Source: Methylobacterium longum (GTDB taxonomy: Bacteria > Pseudomonadota > Alphaproteobacteria > Rhizobiales > Beijerinckiaceae). Taken from it: DNA of 64,000 nt. Shown in pieces: positions 54,243 through 64,000 of this stretch (position 1 is its first letter; the number at the start of each line of letters is the position of its first letter). Both the position numbers and the translations under genes were made by a program. A model generated the notes under the pieces. That model was not told the DNA's origin. It searched no databases and worked only from the letters and a program-made list of their open reading frames with translations. Location of the stretch: NCBI RefSeq assembly GCF_022179385.1, contig NZ_BPQS01000017.1, forward strand, positions 1 to 64,000, written 5' to 3'.

Positions 54243-54785
54243 ATGAGCAACTTCGACCACATCCTGAACTGGACGCTGAAGCGCGGCTCACATCCGTTTC
54301 CGGGCCCTGACGGCGGCACATGCATCAATGAGGCGGCCGTCGTCGCACACGGCTTGCCGTACCGGCCGATCAAGTCGCATCTTGCAATGCCGCCTTGTTT
54401 CTCACGACCGATCTGCCGTCTGGCGCTTTACCTGAACGATGAAGCCAACGACATGCAGCGACAGCGTCTTCTTCCGTTCGTGACCCGACTAGCTTGCGCG
54501 GACACCCCGGCGGTGGAGGCGCAGCGAGCGGCCTACATCCGGTCGCACATTGATCTCGATGGCCCTCTCCCGCTTCACTCCTCCTTCGATAAGGGCATCA
54601 GGGTTCTCGAAGGCGTGCTGGCCATCGGCCGGCAGGCAGACCCGCTTGGAATCGGGCAGGCGGCGGAGCGGCTCGCCGCTGCGCGTGAGACTACTTCAAA
54701 CCGAAAGTCGGAGTCTGCCCGCTCTTTGCGAGCGAAACTGAAAGGGTGGATGAGCAAGCCGGAAGGACTCGAAGCCCCGACTTAG
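54243..54785 (+). CDS. Conserved hypothetical protein
   Basis: 180 residues from ATG 54243. The sequence MSNFDHILNWTLKRGSHPFP continues GPDGGTCINEAAVVAHGLPY and RLLPFVTRLACADTPAVEAQ, and ends with a basic helix LRAKLKGWMSKPEG. A C-x-N-E-A-A motif and conserved cysteines (CFSRPICR, LACADTP) are notable. Proteins of this type are widespread in alphaproteobacteria, function unknown. A second, truncated copy of its 3' end lies at 58704-58889. Confidence 0.75.
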   Translation: MSNFDHILNWTLKRGSHPFPGPDGGTCINEAAVVAHGLPYRPIKSHLAMPPCFSRPICRLALYLNDEANDMQRQRLLPFVTRLACADTPAVEAQRAAYIRSHIDLDGPLPLHSSFDKGIRVLEGVLAIGRQADPLGIGQAAERLAAARETTSNRKSESARSLRAKLKGWMSKPEGLEAPT

Positions 54786-54800
54786 AATGTGGCTACGTCC
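54603..54800 (+). repeat. Diverged direct repeat, copy A (left part)
   Basis: From about 54603 the sequence matches 58704-58903, with many substitutions and small indels. It covers the 3' end of the conserved hypothetical gene and the first bases after it. The continuation of copy A lies at 55502-55600, displaced by the SnoaL cassette. Confidence 0.75.
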
Positions 54801-54804
54801 CCTA

Positions 54805-55499
54805 GTGGTCAGAACCTGACGCTTGGTACCCGTCTGCGAGCCCCGCTACGGTTAGATAGCGGCTGTCCGGAGCGAGCCTCACTGCAGACAGAACTGGACA
54901 GCCAGCGTGTCGAGCCTTGCTCGGCGCTCCTTCTTCATAACGACTGGGTTTCAGGTAATCCGCTCGACCCATCGCGCTCGGGAAGGCCCCGGCTCGAACG
55001 CGTCTCCAAAGTACTGGGTTTCCCGGATCACCTTCCCCTCCAGAAACTCCATGATGCTCACAGTGTAGGACGGCTGCCCGTCATACGTCAGAACGTACTC
55101 GGTGACCCAGAAGCAGCCTGCACCGATGATCCGCCGCACTGTAAAGCGTTTCCGATTCGGTTGAGCGGTGCGAGACGACTGAATGTTTTGCCGCCCGCGG
55201 ATGCGCTCGCCTGATTGCGGATACTCAAGTACTGCCTCGTCTCGATAAATCTCATGCTCCTGATCGAAATCGCTCGTGTCGGATGCGGCCCAATGGCGAT
55301 CCAGCGCCTCTCGAACTTCTTGATCATTCATTTTGGGCCTCTTTGAGCATGGCCGACAGTCTTGGGCCACCATACCACGCGCTTGTCCCAGAACGGGCTA
55401 CCGGAAGGAGTGGGAGGGCCGTTTCAGCTTGGGCGCTGAGCGATCTAAAAAGCCGGAGGCCCCCTGGGCCACGGGTACCAAGTGTCAGGTTCTAACCAC
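54805..55499. mobile_element. Non-autonomous transposon-like cassette with 29-bp inverted repeats
   Basis: The ends 54805-54833 and 55471-55499 are inverted repeats matching at 27 of 29 positions; both begin GTGGT(C/T)AGAACCTGAC. The flanking dinucleotides are TA (left) and CA (right), compatible with a TA target duplication followed by one mutation, as in IS630/mariner-type elements. The second copy of the flanking sequence (58904-58910) is uninterrupted and shows the empty site. There is no transposase; the only gene inside encodes a SnoaL-like protein on the minus strand. Confidence 0.75.
54951..55331 (-). CDS. SnoaL/NTF2-like protein carried by the cassette
   Basis: 126 residues from ATG 55331 with AGAGG six bases upstream. 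The fold signature is VREALDRHWAASDTSDFDQE, HEIYRDEAVLEYPQSGERIR, GRQNIQ and GCFWVTEYVLTYDGQPSYTV, ending ETQYFGDAFEPGPSRARWVE. This is the SnoaL-like (polyketide cyclase-type/NTF2) family with an E-Y-P-Q-S-G-E-R motif. Such proteins are small pocket-forming enzymes or binding proteins; the ligand is unknown. It is the only gene between the inverted repeats, so it travels as the cargo. Confidence 0.85.
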   Translation of the reverse strand: MNDQEVREALDRHWAASDTSDFDQEHEIYRDEAVLEYPQSGERIRGRQNIQSSRTAQPNRKRFTVRRIIGAGCFWVTEYVLTYDGQPSYTVSIMEFLEGKVIRETQYFGDAFEPGPSRARWVERIT

Positions 55500-55503
55500 C
55501 AGG

Positions 55504-55600
55504 AAGCTCACAGCGTTGGCTGCGGGATAATCGGATGCATCCTCAGGGATGGGTGGAACGAGCGCCTCATCGCGATTTAACACCCGCTCAGCGATCCGCC
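55504..55600 (+). repeat. Diverged direct repeat, copy A (right part)
   Basis: Starting AAGCTCACAGCGTTGGCTG, this matches 58910-59008 (AAGCTCGCAGCGTTGGCC and onward) with scattered substitutions. It continues copy A beyond the cassette. In copy B the corresponding bases run into the 3' end of the 532-residue gene. Confidence 0.7.
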
Positions 55601-55834
55601 GTCCTGTTTGCACCGTGCCGATTTATCCTTGCCCTCTATACGTTGCGCATCAAGCACTCAGCGGTTTCCATTGGCAAAAAGGCCGCCTGATCATCGATGT
55701 CCGCTGCCAAGCGCCGCCGCCGAACCTCATGCTCACGTTCTTCACCGCAGACTCGATTTCAGTGTCGTCCGTCCGTTATGGAATTGCGGCCAATTTGCTC
55801 GACAGCGAAAAAGACAGCTCAAGGGCGATGATCG
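55601..55834. other. Leader region upstream of groES
   Basis: About 230 bp of AT-richer non-coding DNA between the repeat and the CIRCE element. It probably contains the groES promoter. No gene is supported. Confidence 0.4.
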
Positions 55835-55861
55835 TTAGCACTCTCGCTGATTGAGTGCTAA
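55835..55861. promoter_or_regulatory. CIRCE element (HrcA operator)
   Basis: TTAGCACTC-N9-GAGTGCTAA is present without mismatch, the classical HrcA-binding inverted repeat. It lies 103 bp before the groES ATG, in the leader or promoter. It shows that this groESL pair is repressed by HrcA and derepressed on heat or protein-folding stress; hrcA itself is not in the window. Confidence 0.97.
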
Positions 55862-55963
55862 AGCTGCGTTGCGAGGTCAGCTGTAGAATTTTTACGGCCG
55901 CCTCTCCTGCGATTCCGAGCCGTAGTGGCGTCGGTTTATCGGCAGGAACACCGGATCCAGACT

Positions 55964-56251
55964 ATGAAATTTCGCCCCCTACACGACCGTGTCGTCGTTC
56001 GCCGGATCGAAGGCGAGGAGAAGACCAAGGGCGGCATCATCATCCCCGATACGGTCAAGGAGAAGCCGCAGGAGGGCGAGGTTATTGCCGTCGGTCCCGG
56101 TGCTCGTGATGAGGCAGGCCGTATCAACGCCCCCGATGTGAAGGCTGGCGACCGCGTTCTGTTCGGCAAGTGGTCCGGCACGGAGGTGAAGATCGATGGT
56201 CAGGACCTCGTTATCATGAAGGAATCCGACATCATGGGTGTCGTCGCCTAA
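55964..56251 (+). CDS. groES: Co-chaperonin GroES
   Basis: 95 residues from ATG 55964 ([20 protein letters not shown]). The mobile loop ([20 protein letters not shown]), roof hairpin ([20 protein letters not shown]) and the end [19 protein letters not shown] strand are canonical. It forms the heptameric lid of GroEL in the cytoplasm. The codons are visibly less GC-biased at third positions than those of the chromosome genes to the left, in line with transfer or with high expression. Confidence 0.97.
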   Translation: MKFRPLHDRVVVRRIEGEEKTKGGIIIPDTVKEKPQEGEVIAVGPGARDEAGRINAPDVKAGDRVLFGKWSGTEVKIDGQDLVIMKESDIMGVVA

Positions 56252-56280
56252 GTCGGTTGCGTCGCTCGCAACCCCGATGA

Positions 56281-57993
<1,713 letters not shown>

Positions 57994-58024
57994 TTCACTC
58001 AGCAGACTGGACAAGCGATTGGAG

Positions 58025-58055
58025 AAGGCCGCCCCCAAAGGCGGCCTTTTTTCTT
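58025..58055 (+). terminator. Intrinsic terminator of groESL
   Basis: A 9-bp stem (AAGGCCGCC at 58025-58033 with GGCGGCCTT at 58040-58048), a 6-base loop and a following TTTTTTCTTCT tract form a classic rho-independent terminator 32 bp after the groEL stop. Confidence 0.93.
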
Positions 58056-58133
58056 CTCATTCCTTCGATCACCTAGGTATCCGCCAGGATTGTGAGCGCT
58101 AGTAAAGGCCGTGACACTGCGCGATCAGGGCGG

Positions 58134-58586
58134 TCAGCTACATCGATTAGAGCGGCGTTCCATTGCAAAACGGCCGTGCCGACGGCCCGAGCTATCGATC
58201 TGCCTATCCTCATCAGTGACGGCGAAGCCCCGAGCCCCATAAAATTCAAAAGCCGAAACGTTCTCCGCAAAGACGTGAAGGCCCAGCCGCTCATGACGAT
58301 TTTGTGCTGCCTGTAAGAGAGTTGATCCCACACCCCGACCAACATGAGGGCGGTCTACGTACAACGCGGAGATGTAGCCCTCATCATCCACGGTGATGAA
58401 GCCGATCACCGAGCCCTCGACCTCGGCGATCAGGGTCTCCGAGTGCCTCAGCAGAAGTTCCAGATGCTGGCGGGCCTCGTCTTGCTCGCTGATCTCCAAG
58501 AAGGAATGAGAACTGTGGAACGTTCGGTCGAAGAGCGCGAGCACCGCAGTGCGGTCATCTTGGGGCTTGAAGGGACGAATGCGCAT
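58134..58586 (-). CDS. GNAT-family N-acetyltransferase
   Basis: 150 residues. MRIRPFKPQDDRTAVLALFD is the first GNAT helix region; the acetyl-CoA motif A reads ISALYVDRPHVGRGVGSTLL (V-x-x-x-x-x-GRGVGSxLL), and motif B ends FAENVSAFEFYGARGFAV. The closest pattern by eye is the YjaB/YhbS-like GNAT group. It converges on groEL and lies between the terminator and repeat copy B. The substrate is unknown. Confidence 0.85.
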   Translation of the reverse strand: MRIRPFKPQDDRTAVLALFDRTFHSSHSFLEISEQDEARQHLELLLRHSETLIAEVEGSVIGFITVDDEGYISALYVDRPHVGRGVGSTLLQAAQNRHERLGLHVFAENVSAFEFYGARGFAVTDEDRQIDSSGRRHGRFAMERRSNRCS

Positions 58587-58703
58587 CTTTTGTCAGATTC
58601 CTGCTCAATTGACAGCCGTAACCTGTCGTCGCTCAACCCTGCTGTCCTTCCTGCCAGCATCCGTGCGTGATTCGTCGAGTGCGTGAACGGCCTCCGCATG
58701 CAC

Positions 58704-58889
58704 GTGCTCGAAGCCGGACATCAGGACATCGGTCGGCAGGCAGACCCGCTCGGAATCGGAGAGGCTGCGCAGCGGCTCGCCGCTGCGCGTGAGACCGCTT
58801 CAACGCGCAAGCCGGAGTCTGCGCGCTCTTGCGGGCGAGACTGAAGGGGTGGATGAGCAAGCCGGAAGGATTCAAAACCTCGATTTAGG
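58704..58889 (+). pseudogene. 3' fragment of the conserved hypothetical gene
   Basis: Read in frame, IGRQADPLGIGEAAQRLAAA followed by RETASTRKPESARS matches the C-terminal third of the protein at 54243-54785 (IGRQADPLGIGQAAERLAAA, RETTSNRKSESARS). After that, a base loss shifts the end (SCGRD). No start or upstream coding part is present. It is a duplicated remnant, not a gene. Confidence 0.75.
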
Positions 58890-59008
58890 ATGAGGCTACG
58901 CCTCCTAAGAAGCTCGCAGCGTTGGCCGAGGGGATGGATGATCCAATGCCCTGAGGGATGAGTTCGACGAGCGCCCCATCGTGATCTAACGCCCGCTCAA
59001 CGCCGCAA
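58704..59008 (+). repeat. Diverged direct repeat, copy B (empty cassette site)
   Basis: Contiguous counterpart of copy A (54603-54800 plus 55504-55600). At 58904-58910 it reads CCTAAGA where copy A carries the 695-bp cassette. The right part overlaps the 3' end of the 532-residue gene. The two copies are in the same orientation about 4.1 kb apart and flank the cassette, groESL and the GNAT gene. Confidence 0.75.
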
Positions 59009-60584
59009 CCGTGTTCTTCGCGATCCAGTTCGCAAGAGGGATCTCTGTTAGAGGACGGCCACGAAGAAGCTCGCGGGCGACTAGCGCGAAGTCGATGCAT
59101 TCCTCGCCTTCGACTTCATCCTCTGCTGCCTTGGCAGTCCAAGCCAGGAGTTCGGCCCAGCACCCCCGTCGCTGCGGGAGGATGTCCCGCAGAACGGCCT
59201 CTTCCCGCTGCTTCTTGGTCTTGGCTGTGTGGAGAGAGGCAGCCACTGCCTCGCCCTGCTCGAACCACGACTGCAGAAAAGAATACTCCTTTGGCCAGAG
59301 CTTCGAGTCGGCGAGCGCGGTCGCGATGGCCTTTCCTGATTGCCGCTCGTCCGGGACACCGTCGAGGAGATCGTCAATCAGTGCTTCGGTCGCCATACGG
59401 TCCGGCCGGACCTGCACCGGGCTGACGGCCTCGAGAAACTGAACCAGCCCGAACGGAGGCGGCTCATTGCGTTCGAGGTTGTCTGCAAGGCGATGCGCGA
59501 TGACGCCTTGAAGGATTTCGGGCGAGCCATCGAACGGATCGGTCTGATAGGCGATCTCGGCGAGCAGTAGGTCGATTTCGTGCCGGCTGAGGTCGTCCCG
59601 CATCCAAGCGTCTCGGACGCCAAAGCCTTGCTTCACGAGGAGTGAGGCCAGAGCCAGCTTGCGACCACGCTTGAGGATGACAAAAGCACTCTGCGCACCA
59701 GCCCCATCGCACCCAGAAACCGTAATTGAGGTGATCTGAACCGACGGCTTCGCCGCGGGCTGTAGACCGCGTTGCCGGCACGCGCGAATGGCCGCGTCGA
59801 GGATGACTTGCACATCCTCTGCGAGCCACGGGCGCATCAAAACGAGCCGCTCCACGCTTTCAGCAGACAGGCCCCCGTTTTGCGCCACGGCTAGAAGGCT
59901 CTGCGCCACCTGCTTGACCACGGCGGGGCTCGGATCAAGCAGCCATCCGAGGGTCGCATCGCGCATCGATGCCACCTCTGAGGCGACGAACGACCCGACG
60001 ATGACGACACGCTGGTCGTCCGGGAAAGCAGCCAGTTGCTCGGAGATCTGCCCATGGATGAGGAAGGGGTCGTGACCGAGGGCCTCGGCCATGGCGGCGT
60101 AATGCGAGGTAATGTCGTCAGGGCTGAGGGCCGGGCCGTGTGCCGCCGCTTGTTCGGAAAGAGCAAGCATGAGAGCACGTAATTCATCGCCGAGATCGAG
60201 CTTGGCAGCCGCAAATTGCTGGCCGACTACCATCATCACCTCGGGTGGCAGCAGGCCACTCTCGGCCGCCGTGACGAGCTTCTGCTGGACCTCTACGACA
60301 AGGTTCATCGCTGGTTCGCTGCCGCCTTCGAGCGCCATGCGTGTTTCGTCGAGCGCTTGCCCGACCATGAAAAGAAGAGCCTCGCACAAAGCGTCGTTGG
60401 GACGCTTCTTAACAACCTCTTTGATAAGCAGGTCGAGCACGACGATCACGGCGTCCGGATTCTCGGACAGCGCAACGCCCACGGTCTGCAACCCGGTTGT
60501 CATTTCCCCGCGCCGAAGATCAGCGGCGACGAGCTTCGCGAGTTGAAGGATTCTGGTACGCGGTGCGTTCGCCATAACGGGCAT
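58986..60584 (-). CDS. Large helical protein of unknown function
   Basis: 532 residues from ATG 60584 (ATG 60575 is close). It is almost entirely helical, with repeats of the form LDLLIKEVVKKRPNDALCEA, LMLALSEQAAAHGPALSPDD and VAQSLLAVAQNGGLSAESVE, suggesting HEAT/armadillo-like packing. The second half includes TDPFDGSPEILQGVIAHRLA and a DNLERNEPPPFGLVQFLEAV segment. There is no signal peptide or membrane helix. It is divergent from the RecD2-like helicase gene. I recognise no family and infer only an island-associated role. Confidence 0.75.
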   Translation of the reverse strand: MPVMANAPRTRILQLAKLVAADLRRGEMTTGLQTVGVALSENPDAVIVVLDLLIKEVVKKRPNDALCEALLFMVGQALDETRMALEGGSEPAMNLVVEVQQKLVTAAESGLLPPEVMMVVGQQFAAAKLDLGDELRALMLALSEQAAAHGPALSPDDITSHYAAMAEALGHDPFLIHGQISEQLAAFPDDQRVVIVGSFVASEVASMRDATLGWLLDPSPAVVKQVAQSLLAVAQNGGLSAESVERLVLMRPWLAEDVQVILDAAIRACRQRGLQPAAKPSVQITSITVSGCDGAGAQSAFVILKRGRKLALASLLVKQGFGVRDAWMRDDLSRHEIDLLLAEIAYQTDPFDGSPEILQGVIAHRLADNLERNEPPPFGLVQFLEAVSPVQVRPDRMATEALIDDLLDGVPDERQSGKAIATALADSKLWPKEYSFLQSWFEQGEAVAASLHTAKTKKQREEAVLRDILPQRRGCWAELLAWTAKAAEDEVEGEECIDFALVARELLRGRPLTEIPLANWIAKNTVAALSGR

Positions 60585-60689
60585 CGCGGAGGGCCTCGTA
60601 AATCGGGTGCTGCCGATTGATCCGGCGACACAGATAGCAGATCAATCAGCTTGGCACCCGTGGCGACAGCCTGAGACGATCATGCCCCT

Positions 60690-62897
60690 GTGAACGCCCG
60701 CCCACCTGCTCACGCCCCTCCACCAAAGGAAACGCTCGCCGGTACGGTCGAGCGGGTGACCTTCCACAACGCCGACAGCGGCTTCTGTGTCCTAAAGGTG
60801 CAGGCGCGAGGCAAACGCGACCTCGTGCCGGTCATTGGCCACGCGCCCGCCATCGGCGCTGGCGAGTGGGTGACGGCGACCGGTCTTTGGTTCACGGACC
60901 GTCAGCACGGTCTTCAGTTCAAGGCTGAAACCCTCAAGGTTACGCCGCCGACCGGTGTAGAGGGTATCGAGAAGTACCTCGCCTCGGGCTACATGCGCGG
61001 CATCGGGCCAGCCATGGCCAAGCGTATTGTGGCCGCTTTCGGCGAAGGCACCTTCGAGATCATCGAAGCCGAGCCCGACCGCTTGAAGGAGGTCTCTGGC
61101 ATCGGCCCGATGCGCGCTGCTCGCATCGTGGCCGGATGGGCCGAGCAAAAGGCCGTGCGTGAAATCATGCTGTTCCTGCACGCTCATGGCGTAGGCACAG
61201 CGCGAGCGGTGCGCATCTTCAAAACCTACGGCTACGACGCGATCACCGTCATGACCGAGGATCCCTACCGCCTCGCTCGCGATATTCGCGGTATCGGCTT
61301 CAAGACCGCTGACGCCATCGCGATGAAGCTCGGACTGACGAAAGAGGCCCCGCAGCGGCTACGGGCCGGCATCTCGTTCGCGTTGCAGACCGCCACCGAC
61401 GAGGGCCACTGCGGCCTTCCCGTCGCTGACCTCGTCAAACTCGCGACCGCGCTCCTGGATGTCGAAGCCGTGCTGATCCGTTCGGCGCTCATCGACGTGC
61501 TGGCGACCAGCGAGGTGGTGCAGGACATCATCGGCGACAAAGCCTGCATCTTCCTCGCGGGGCTGCACGCGGCCGAGCGGATCATCGCCGAGCGTCTCCT
61601 GGCGAGAGTGAGCGGCCGCCCGCCTTGGCCCGAGATCGACCTCGCCAAGGCTCTGCCATGGGTCGAAGCGAAGACTGGCAAGGTGCTCTCACCTTCGCAG
61701 GCCGAAGCGGTGCGCTTGATGCTGAACGCGAAGCTCGCGGTGATCACCGGCGGGCCGGGAACCGGCAAGACTTCGACGCTGGACACGCTCCTGCGCATCC
61801 TGACGGCCAAGGGCGTGCGCGTGATGCTGGCGGCTCCGACCGGCCGGGCGGCTAAGCGCATGAGCGAGCAGACTAGGATAGAGGCCAAGACCATCCACCG
61901 CCTCCTGGAAATCGACCCGAAGCACGGCGGTTTCTCGCGCAACGAGGAGAACCCGCTCGATTGCGATCTCCTGGTCATCGACGAGACCTCGATGGTGGAT
62001 GTGCCGCTGATGAACGCGCTGACGAAGGCCGTGCCGGCACACGCCGGGCTGCTGCTCGTCGGCGACGTTGATCAGCTTCCCTCAGTCGGACCGGGGCAGG
62101 TGCTGGCCGACATCATCGGCTCCGAGCGCGTGCCAGTGGCGCGGCTGACTGAGGTGTTCCGTCAGGCGGCTGAGAGCCGGATCATTGTGAATGCGCACCG
62201 CATCAACGCCGGCAAGATGCCCGAGGCGGCTCCGCGCGGCAGCGAGAGCGACTTCCACCTCATCGAGATCGACGAACCTGAGGCTGGGCTCGCCACGCTG
62301 ATCGAGGTGGTGACGCGGCGTATCCCCGCTCGCTATGGCCTCGATCCCGTGCGTGATGTCCAGGTGCTCACCCCGATGCAGCGCGGCGTCCTAGGCGCGA
62401 GGAACCTCAATCACGAGCTCCAGGCCGTGCTGAACCCGAACCCCTCCACATCAGTCGAGCGCTTTGGCTGGCGTTTCTCGCCGGGCGACCGGGTGATGGA
62501 AAGCCAGAACGACTACGACCGAGAGGTCTTCAACGGCGACCTCGGCACGGTCTTACGCATCGACGAGGAGGAAGGCGCGGTCGTCGTGACGTTCGAGGGG
62601 CGAGAGGTTGCGTATCCCTACGGCGAACTCGACACCCTCGTGCCGGCCTACGCCACGACGATCCACAAATCGCAGGGCTCGGAATACCCGGCAGTCGTCA
62701 TCCCGCTCACCACTGGGCATTGGACCATGTTGGCCCGCAACCTCCTTTATACGGGGGTCACGCGCGGCAAGCGGCTTGTGGTGCTGATTGGGCAACGCAA
62801 AGCGGTCGCCATCGCGGTGCGCGGCGGGAACATGAAGCCGCGCTGGACCAAGCTTGGGCAATGGCTGCGAATGTCCCCATCGGCGGACGGATCTTAG
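60690..62897 (+). CDS. RecD2-like SF1B DNA helicase
   Basis: 735 residues, GTG start. N-terminal OB-like part (GTVERVTFHNADSGFCVLKV), helix-hairpin-helix region (GIGPAMAKRIVAAFGEGTFE, VSGIGPMRAARIVAGW), then helicase motifs: Walker A GGPGTGKTS (about residue 355), motif Ia AAPTGRAAKRMSE, motif II LVIDETSMVD, motif III GDVDQLPSVGPGQVL, LTEVFRQ (motif IV) and the C-terminal TTIHKSQGSEYPAVVIPL with LYTGVTRGKRLVVLIG. This is the RecD2 domain order, independent of RecBC. It unwinds 5'-3' DNA and may serve repair or an island-borne function. The next gene follows 19 bp later. Confidence 0.92.
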   Translation: MNARPPAHAPPPKETLAGTVERVTFHNADSGFCVLKVQARGKRDLVPVIGHAPAIGAGEWVTATGLWFTDRQHGLQFKAETLKVTPPTGVEGIEKYLASGYMRGIGPAMAKRIVAAFGEGTFEIIEAEPDRLKEVSGIGPMRAARIVAGWAEQKAVREIMLFLHAHGVGTARAVRIFKTYGYDAITVMTEDPYRLARDIRGIGFKTADAIAMKLGLTKEAPQRLRAGISFALQTATDEGHCGLPVADLVKLATALLDVEAVLIRSALIDVLATSEVVQDIIGDKACIFLAGLHAAERIIAERLLARVSGRPPWPEIDLAKALPWVEAKTGKVLSPSQAEAVRLMLNAKLAVITGGPGTGKTSTLDTLLRILTAKGVRVMLAAPTGRAAKRMSEQTRIEAKTIHRLLEIDPKHGGFSRNEENPLDCDLLVIDETSMVDVPLMNALTKAVPAHAGLLLVGDVDQLPSVGPGQVLADIIGSERVPVARLTEVFRQAAESRIIVNAHRINAGKMPEAAPRGSESDFHLIEIDEPEAGLATLIEVVTRRIPARYGLDPVRDVQVLTPMQRGVLGARNLNHELQAVLNPNPSTSVERFGWRFSPGDRVMESQNDYDREVFNGDLGTVLRIDEEEGAVVVTFEGREVAYPYGELDTLVPAYATTIHKSQGSEYPAVVIPLTTGHWTMLARNLLYTGVTRGKRLVVLIGQRKAVAIAVRGGNMKPRWTKLGQWLRMSPSADGS

Positions 62898-62916
62898 ACG
62901 CGAAGGAGCTCCGCGG

Positions 62917-63807
62917 ATGCCGATCAGCAGGATAGACCTTGCGGACGCAGGCTCGCCGGAGGCGCTCGTCAAACGCATCCTACAGGCCGAGCCGAACCTT
63001 TCAGCGCCCGTGCCGATCCAAGAGCTATGCTCCCGACTCGACATCCTCCGGATCGAGGACTTCGAAACCGACGAGTTCGAGGGCGGCCTCGTTACCGACG
63101 CGAAGCGGTCTGAAGGCACCATCCTTGCCAAGCGCGGGGGCGAACCGCGTCGCCGCTTCACCATCGCGCACGAACTCGGCCACTTCCTGATGGCGCACCA
63201 CGTCCCGGATCAGCCCGGCCGGTTCCTGTGCAAGAGTTCTGACCTGCTCCGTGTCACAGCGAAGGAGGGCGATCAGCGGCAGCGCAGGGAGGTCGAGGCC
63301 AACCGCTTCGCCACTCTCATGCTGATGCCCCCGCACCGGCTGCGGGGGGCGATGGCGGCCTTTCGCGATCCCGATCTGCAGCACGTTCTTGTGCTCGCGC
63401 GCGACTTCGCGGTCGGCAAGGAGGTGGCGGCTCGGGCCTACGTGCAATACCGTCCTGAGCGGATCGCCATCGTTGTGGCGGGCAACGGCCGGGTGCAGCG
63501 GTGCTACCGCAGCCTCTCCTTTCCGGCCATCATCTGCGCGGTCGGCAGCCCGGTTCCGACAGGCTCGCTTTATCACAGCAGTCCACATCGGCCGAACATC
63601 GCGAGCGACATCGCCGCGTGCCGTCCCGATCTCTGGATCGATGTGAAGCGTGACCTCCGCGCGCCGGACCTCTACGAGCAGGTGTACGTCCAGCAGAACG
63701 GCTTTGCGATGATCCTACTGCGTCTGGAAGCCGTCCCGGAGGAGAGCGCGGAGGAGCGCAGGCTCAATGAGGGCTGGCGTCACCGCTTCCACTCGGGGCG
63801 ACGGTAG
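62917..63807 (+). CDS. ImmA/IrrE-family metallo-endopeptidase
   Basis: 296 residues from ATG 62917 with AAGGAG upstream. The zinc motif RFTIAHELGHFLMAHH (HExxH) lies near residue 85; the third ligand Glu fits in REVEANRFATLMLMPP. C-terminal to this is a ~150-residue domain with VAARAYVQYRPERIAIVVAG and a conserved LYHSSPHRP segment. Family members cleave phage or ICE repressors (ImmA) or DNA-damage regulators (IrrE/PprI). It lies 19 bp after the RecD2-like gene, probably in one operon; no repressor partner is seen in the window. Confidence 0.9.
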   Translation: MPISRIDLADAGSPEALVKRILQAEPNLSAPVPIQELCSRLDILRIEDFETDEFEGGLVTDAKRSEGTILAKRGGEPRRRFTIAHELGHFLMAHHVPDQPGRFLCKSSDLLRVTAKEGDQRQRREVEANRFATLMLMPPHRLRGAMAAFRDPDLQHVLVLARDFAVGKEVAARAYVQYRPERIAIVVAGNGRVQRCYRSLSFPAIICAVGSPVPTGSLYHSSPHRPNIASDIAACRPDLWIDVKRDLRAPDLYEQVYVQQNGFAMILLRLEAVPEESAEERRLNEGWRHRFHSGRR

Positions 63808-63938
63808 GCAAGACCCAGCTCTGACGGATAAGCCCTGACGGCCATAGCCTGCTACTTCGTCAGAGCGGGCCGTGCTCCCTGTCCCGTGGCTGATCCGGCG
63901 CACTCCTCAGGCCGGCAAAGGAGCAATAAGGGTCGTGA

Positions 63939-64000
63939 ATGGCGGGAACTGACGACTACCTTCGGCTGCTCCTCAGTCGGGTTGCCGCCGAGGAAGCGTT
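63939..64000 (+). CDS. N-terminus of a further gene (partial, uncertain)
   Basis: From ATG 63939 the frame reads MAGTDDYLRLLLSRVAAEEA to the end of the window without a stop. The composition suits a protein start, and a GGAG lies about 18 bases upstream, which is distant. Too short to classify. Confidence 0.35.
   Translation, partial: MAGTDDYLRLLLSRVAAEEA

Overview
The window is uniformly GC-rich, tightly packed alphaproteobacterial DNA. A MucR-type regulator, an EcfG-type (GGAAC-N16-CGTT) stress promoter, FNR/FixK-type boxes, a CIRCE element, a DUF3606 protein and paoABC, glucarate and SOUL genes together suggest Hyphomicrobiales, most likely Methylobacterium or Methylorubrum. The genus is an inference from gene content and style; no rRNA, tRNA, CRISPR array or complete insertion sequence was seen.

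Layout. 1-2.8 kb: end of an ABC permease, a YeiH-type exporter and a MucR-like regulator. 2.9-10.7 kb: a minus-strand peptide-uptake operon (substrate-binding protein, two permeases, M20 peptidase, fused ATPase) with a divergent LysR gene; one permease is frameshifted and a near-perfect parS-like site sits at the start of the peptidase gene. 10.7-17.5 kb: CDP-diacylglycerol diphosphatase, a paoABC-type molybdenum aldehyde oxidoreductase operon, a photolyase-like protein lacking the antenna domain and a SOUL heme protein. 17.5-21.2 kb: small hypothetical genes, an SMP-30 gene and a broken glycoside hydrolase 15 gene. 21.7-29.4 kb: a seven-gene nickel locus, nikABCDER plus a TonB-dependent receptor, with an exact NikR operator; its NikR lacks the usual nickel ligands. 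29.8-39.9 kb: SDR, DHH, ferritin-like, hydrate-repair and phosphatase genes mixed with decayed histidine kinases and small secreted proteins. 40.2-45.5 kb: a D-glucarate gene set (kdgD, MFS transporter, gudD) with a divergent LysR gene. 46-52.6 kb: MsrA, then a likely oxygen-responsive cluster (two universal stress proteins, BON protein, NRAMP-type transporter, K+ channel, two small proteins) in which four FNR/FixK-like boxes sit 54-73 bp upstream of the start codons.

From about 52.8 kb to the end the sequence looks like an accessory island, with AT-richer patches and different codon use. It holds an HNH-endonuclease remnant, a hemerythrin protein, a conserved hypothetical gene, a 695-bp transposon-like cassette with 29-bp inverted repeats whose only gene is a SnoaL-like protein, a CIRCE-controlled groESL pair, a GNAT acetyltransferase, an unknown 532-residue protein, a RecD2-like helicase and an ImmA/IrrE metallopeptidase. 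Two diverged direct repeats flank the cassette-groESL-GNAT block, and the second copy preserves the empty site of the cassette.

Several genes are visibly broken: the peptide permease, the GH15 hydrolase, two kinase remnants, the HNH gene and the NRAMP gene, which carries a 157-bp tandem duplication. Either this lineage is losing genes or the assembly contains small errors; reads would separate the two.
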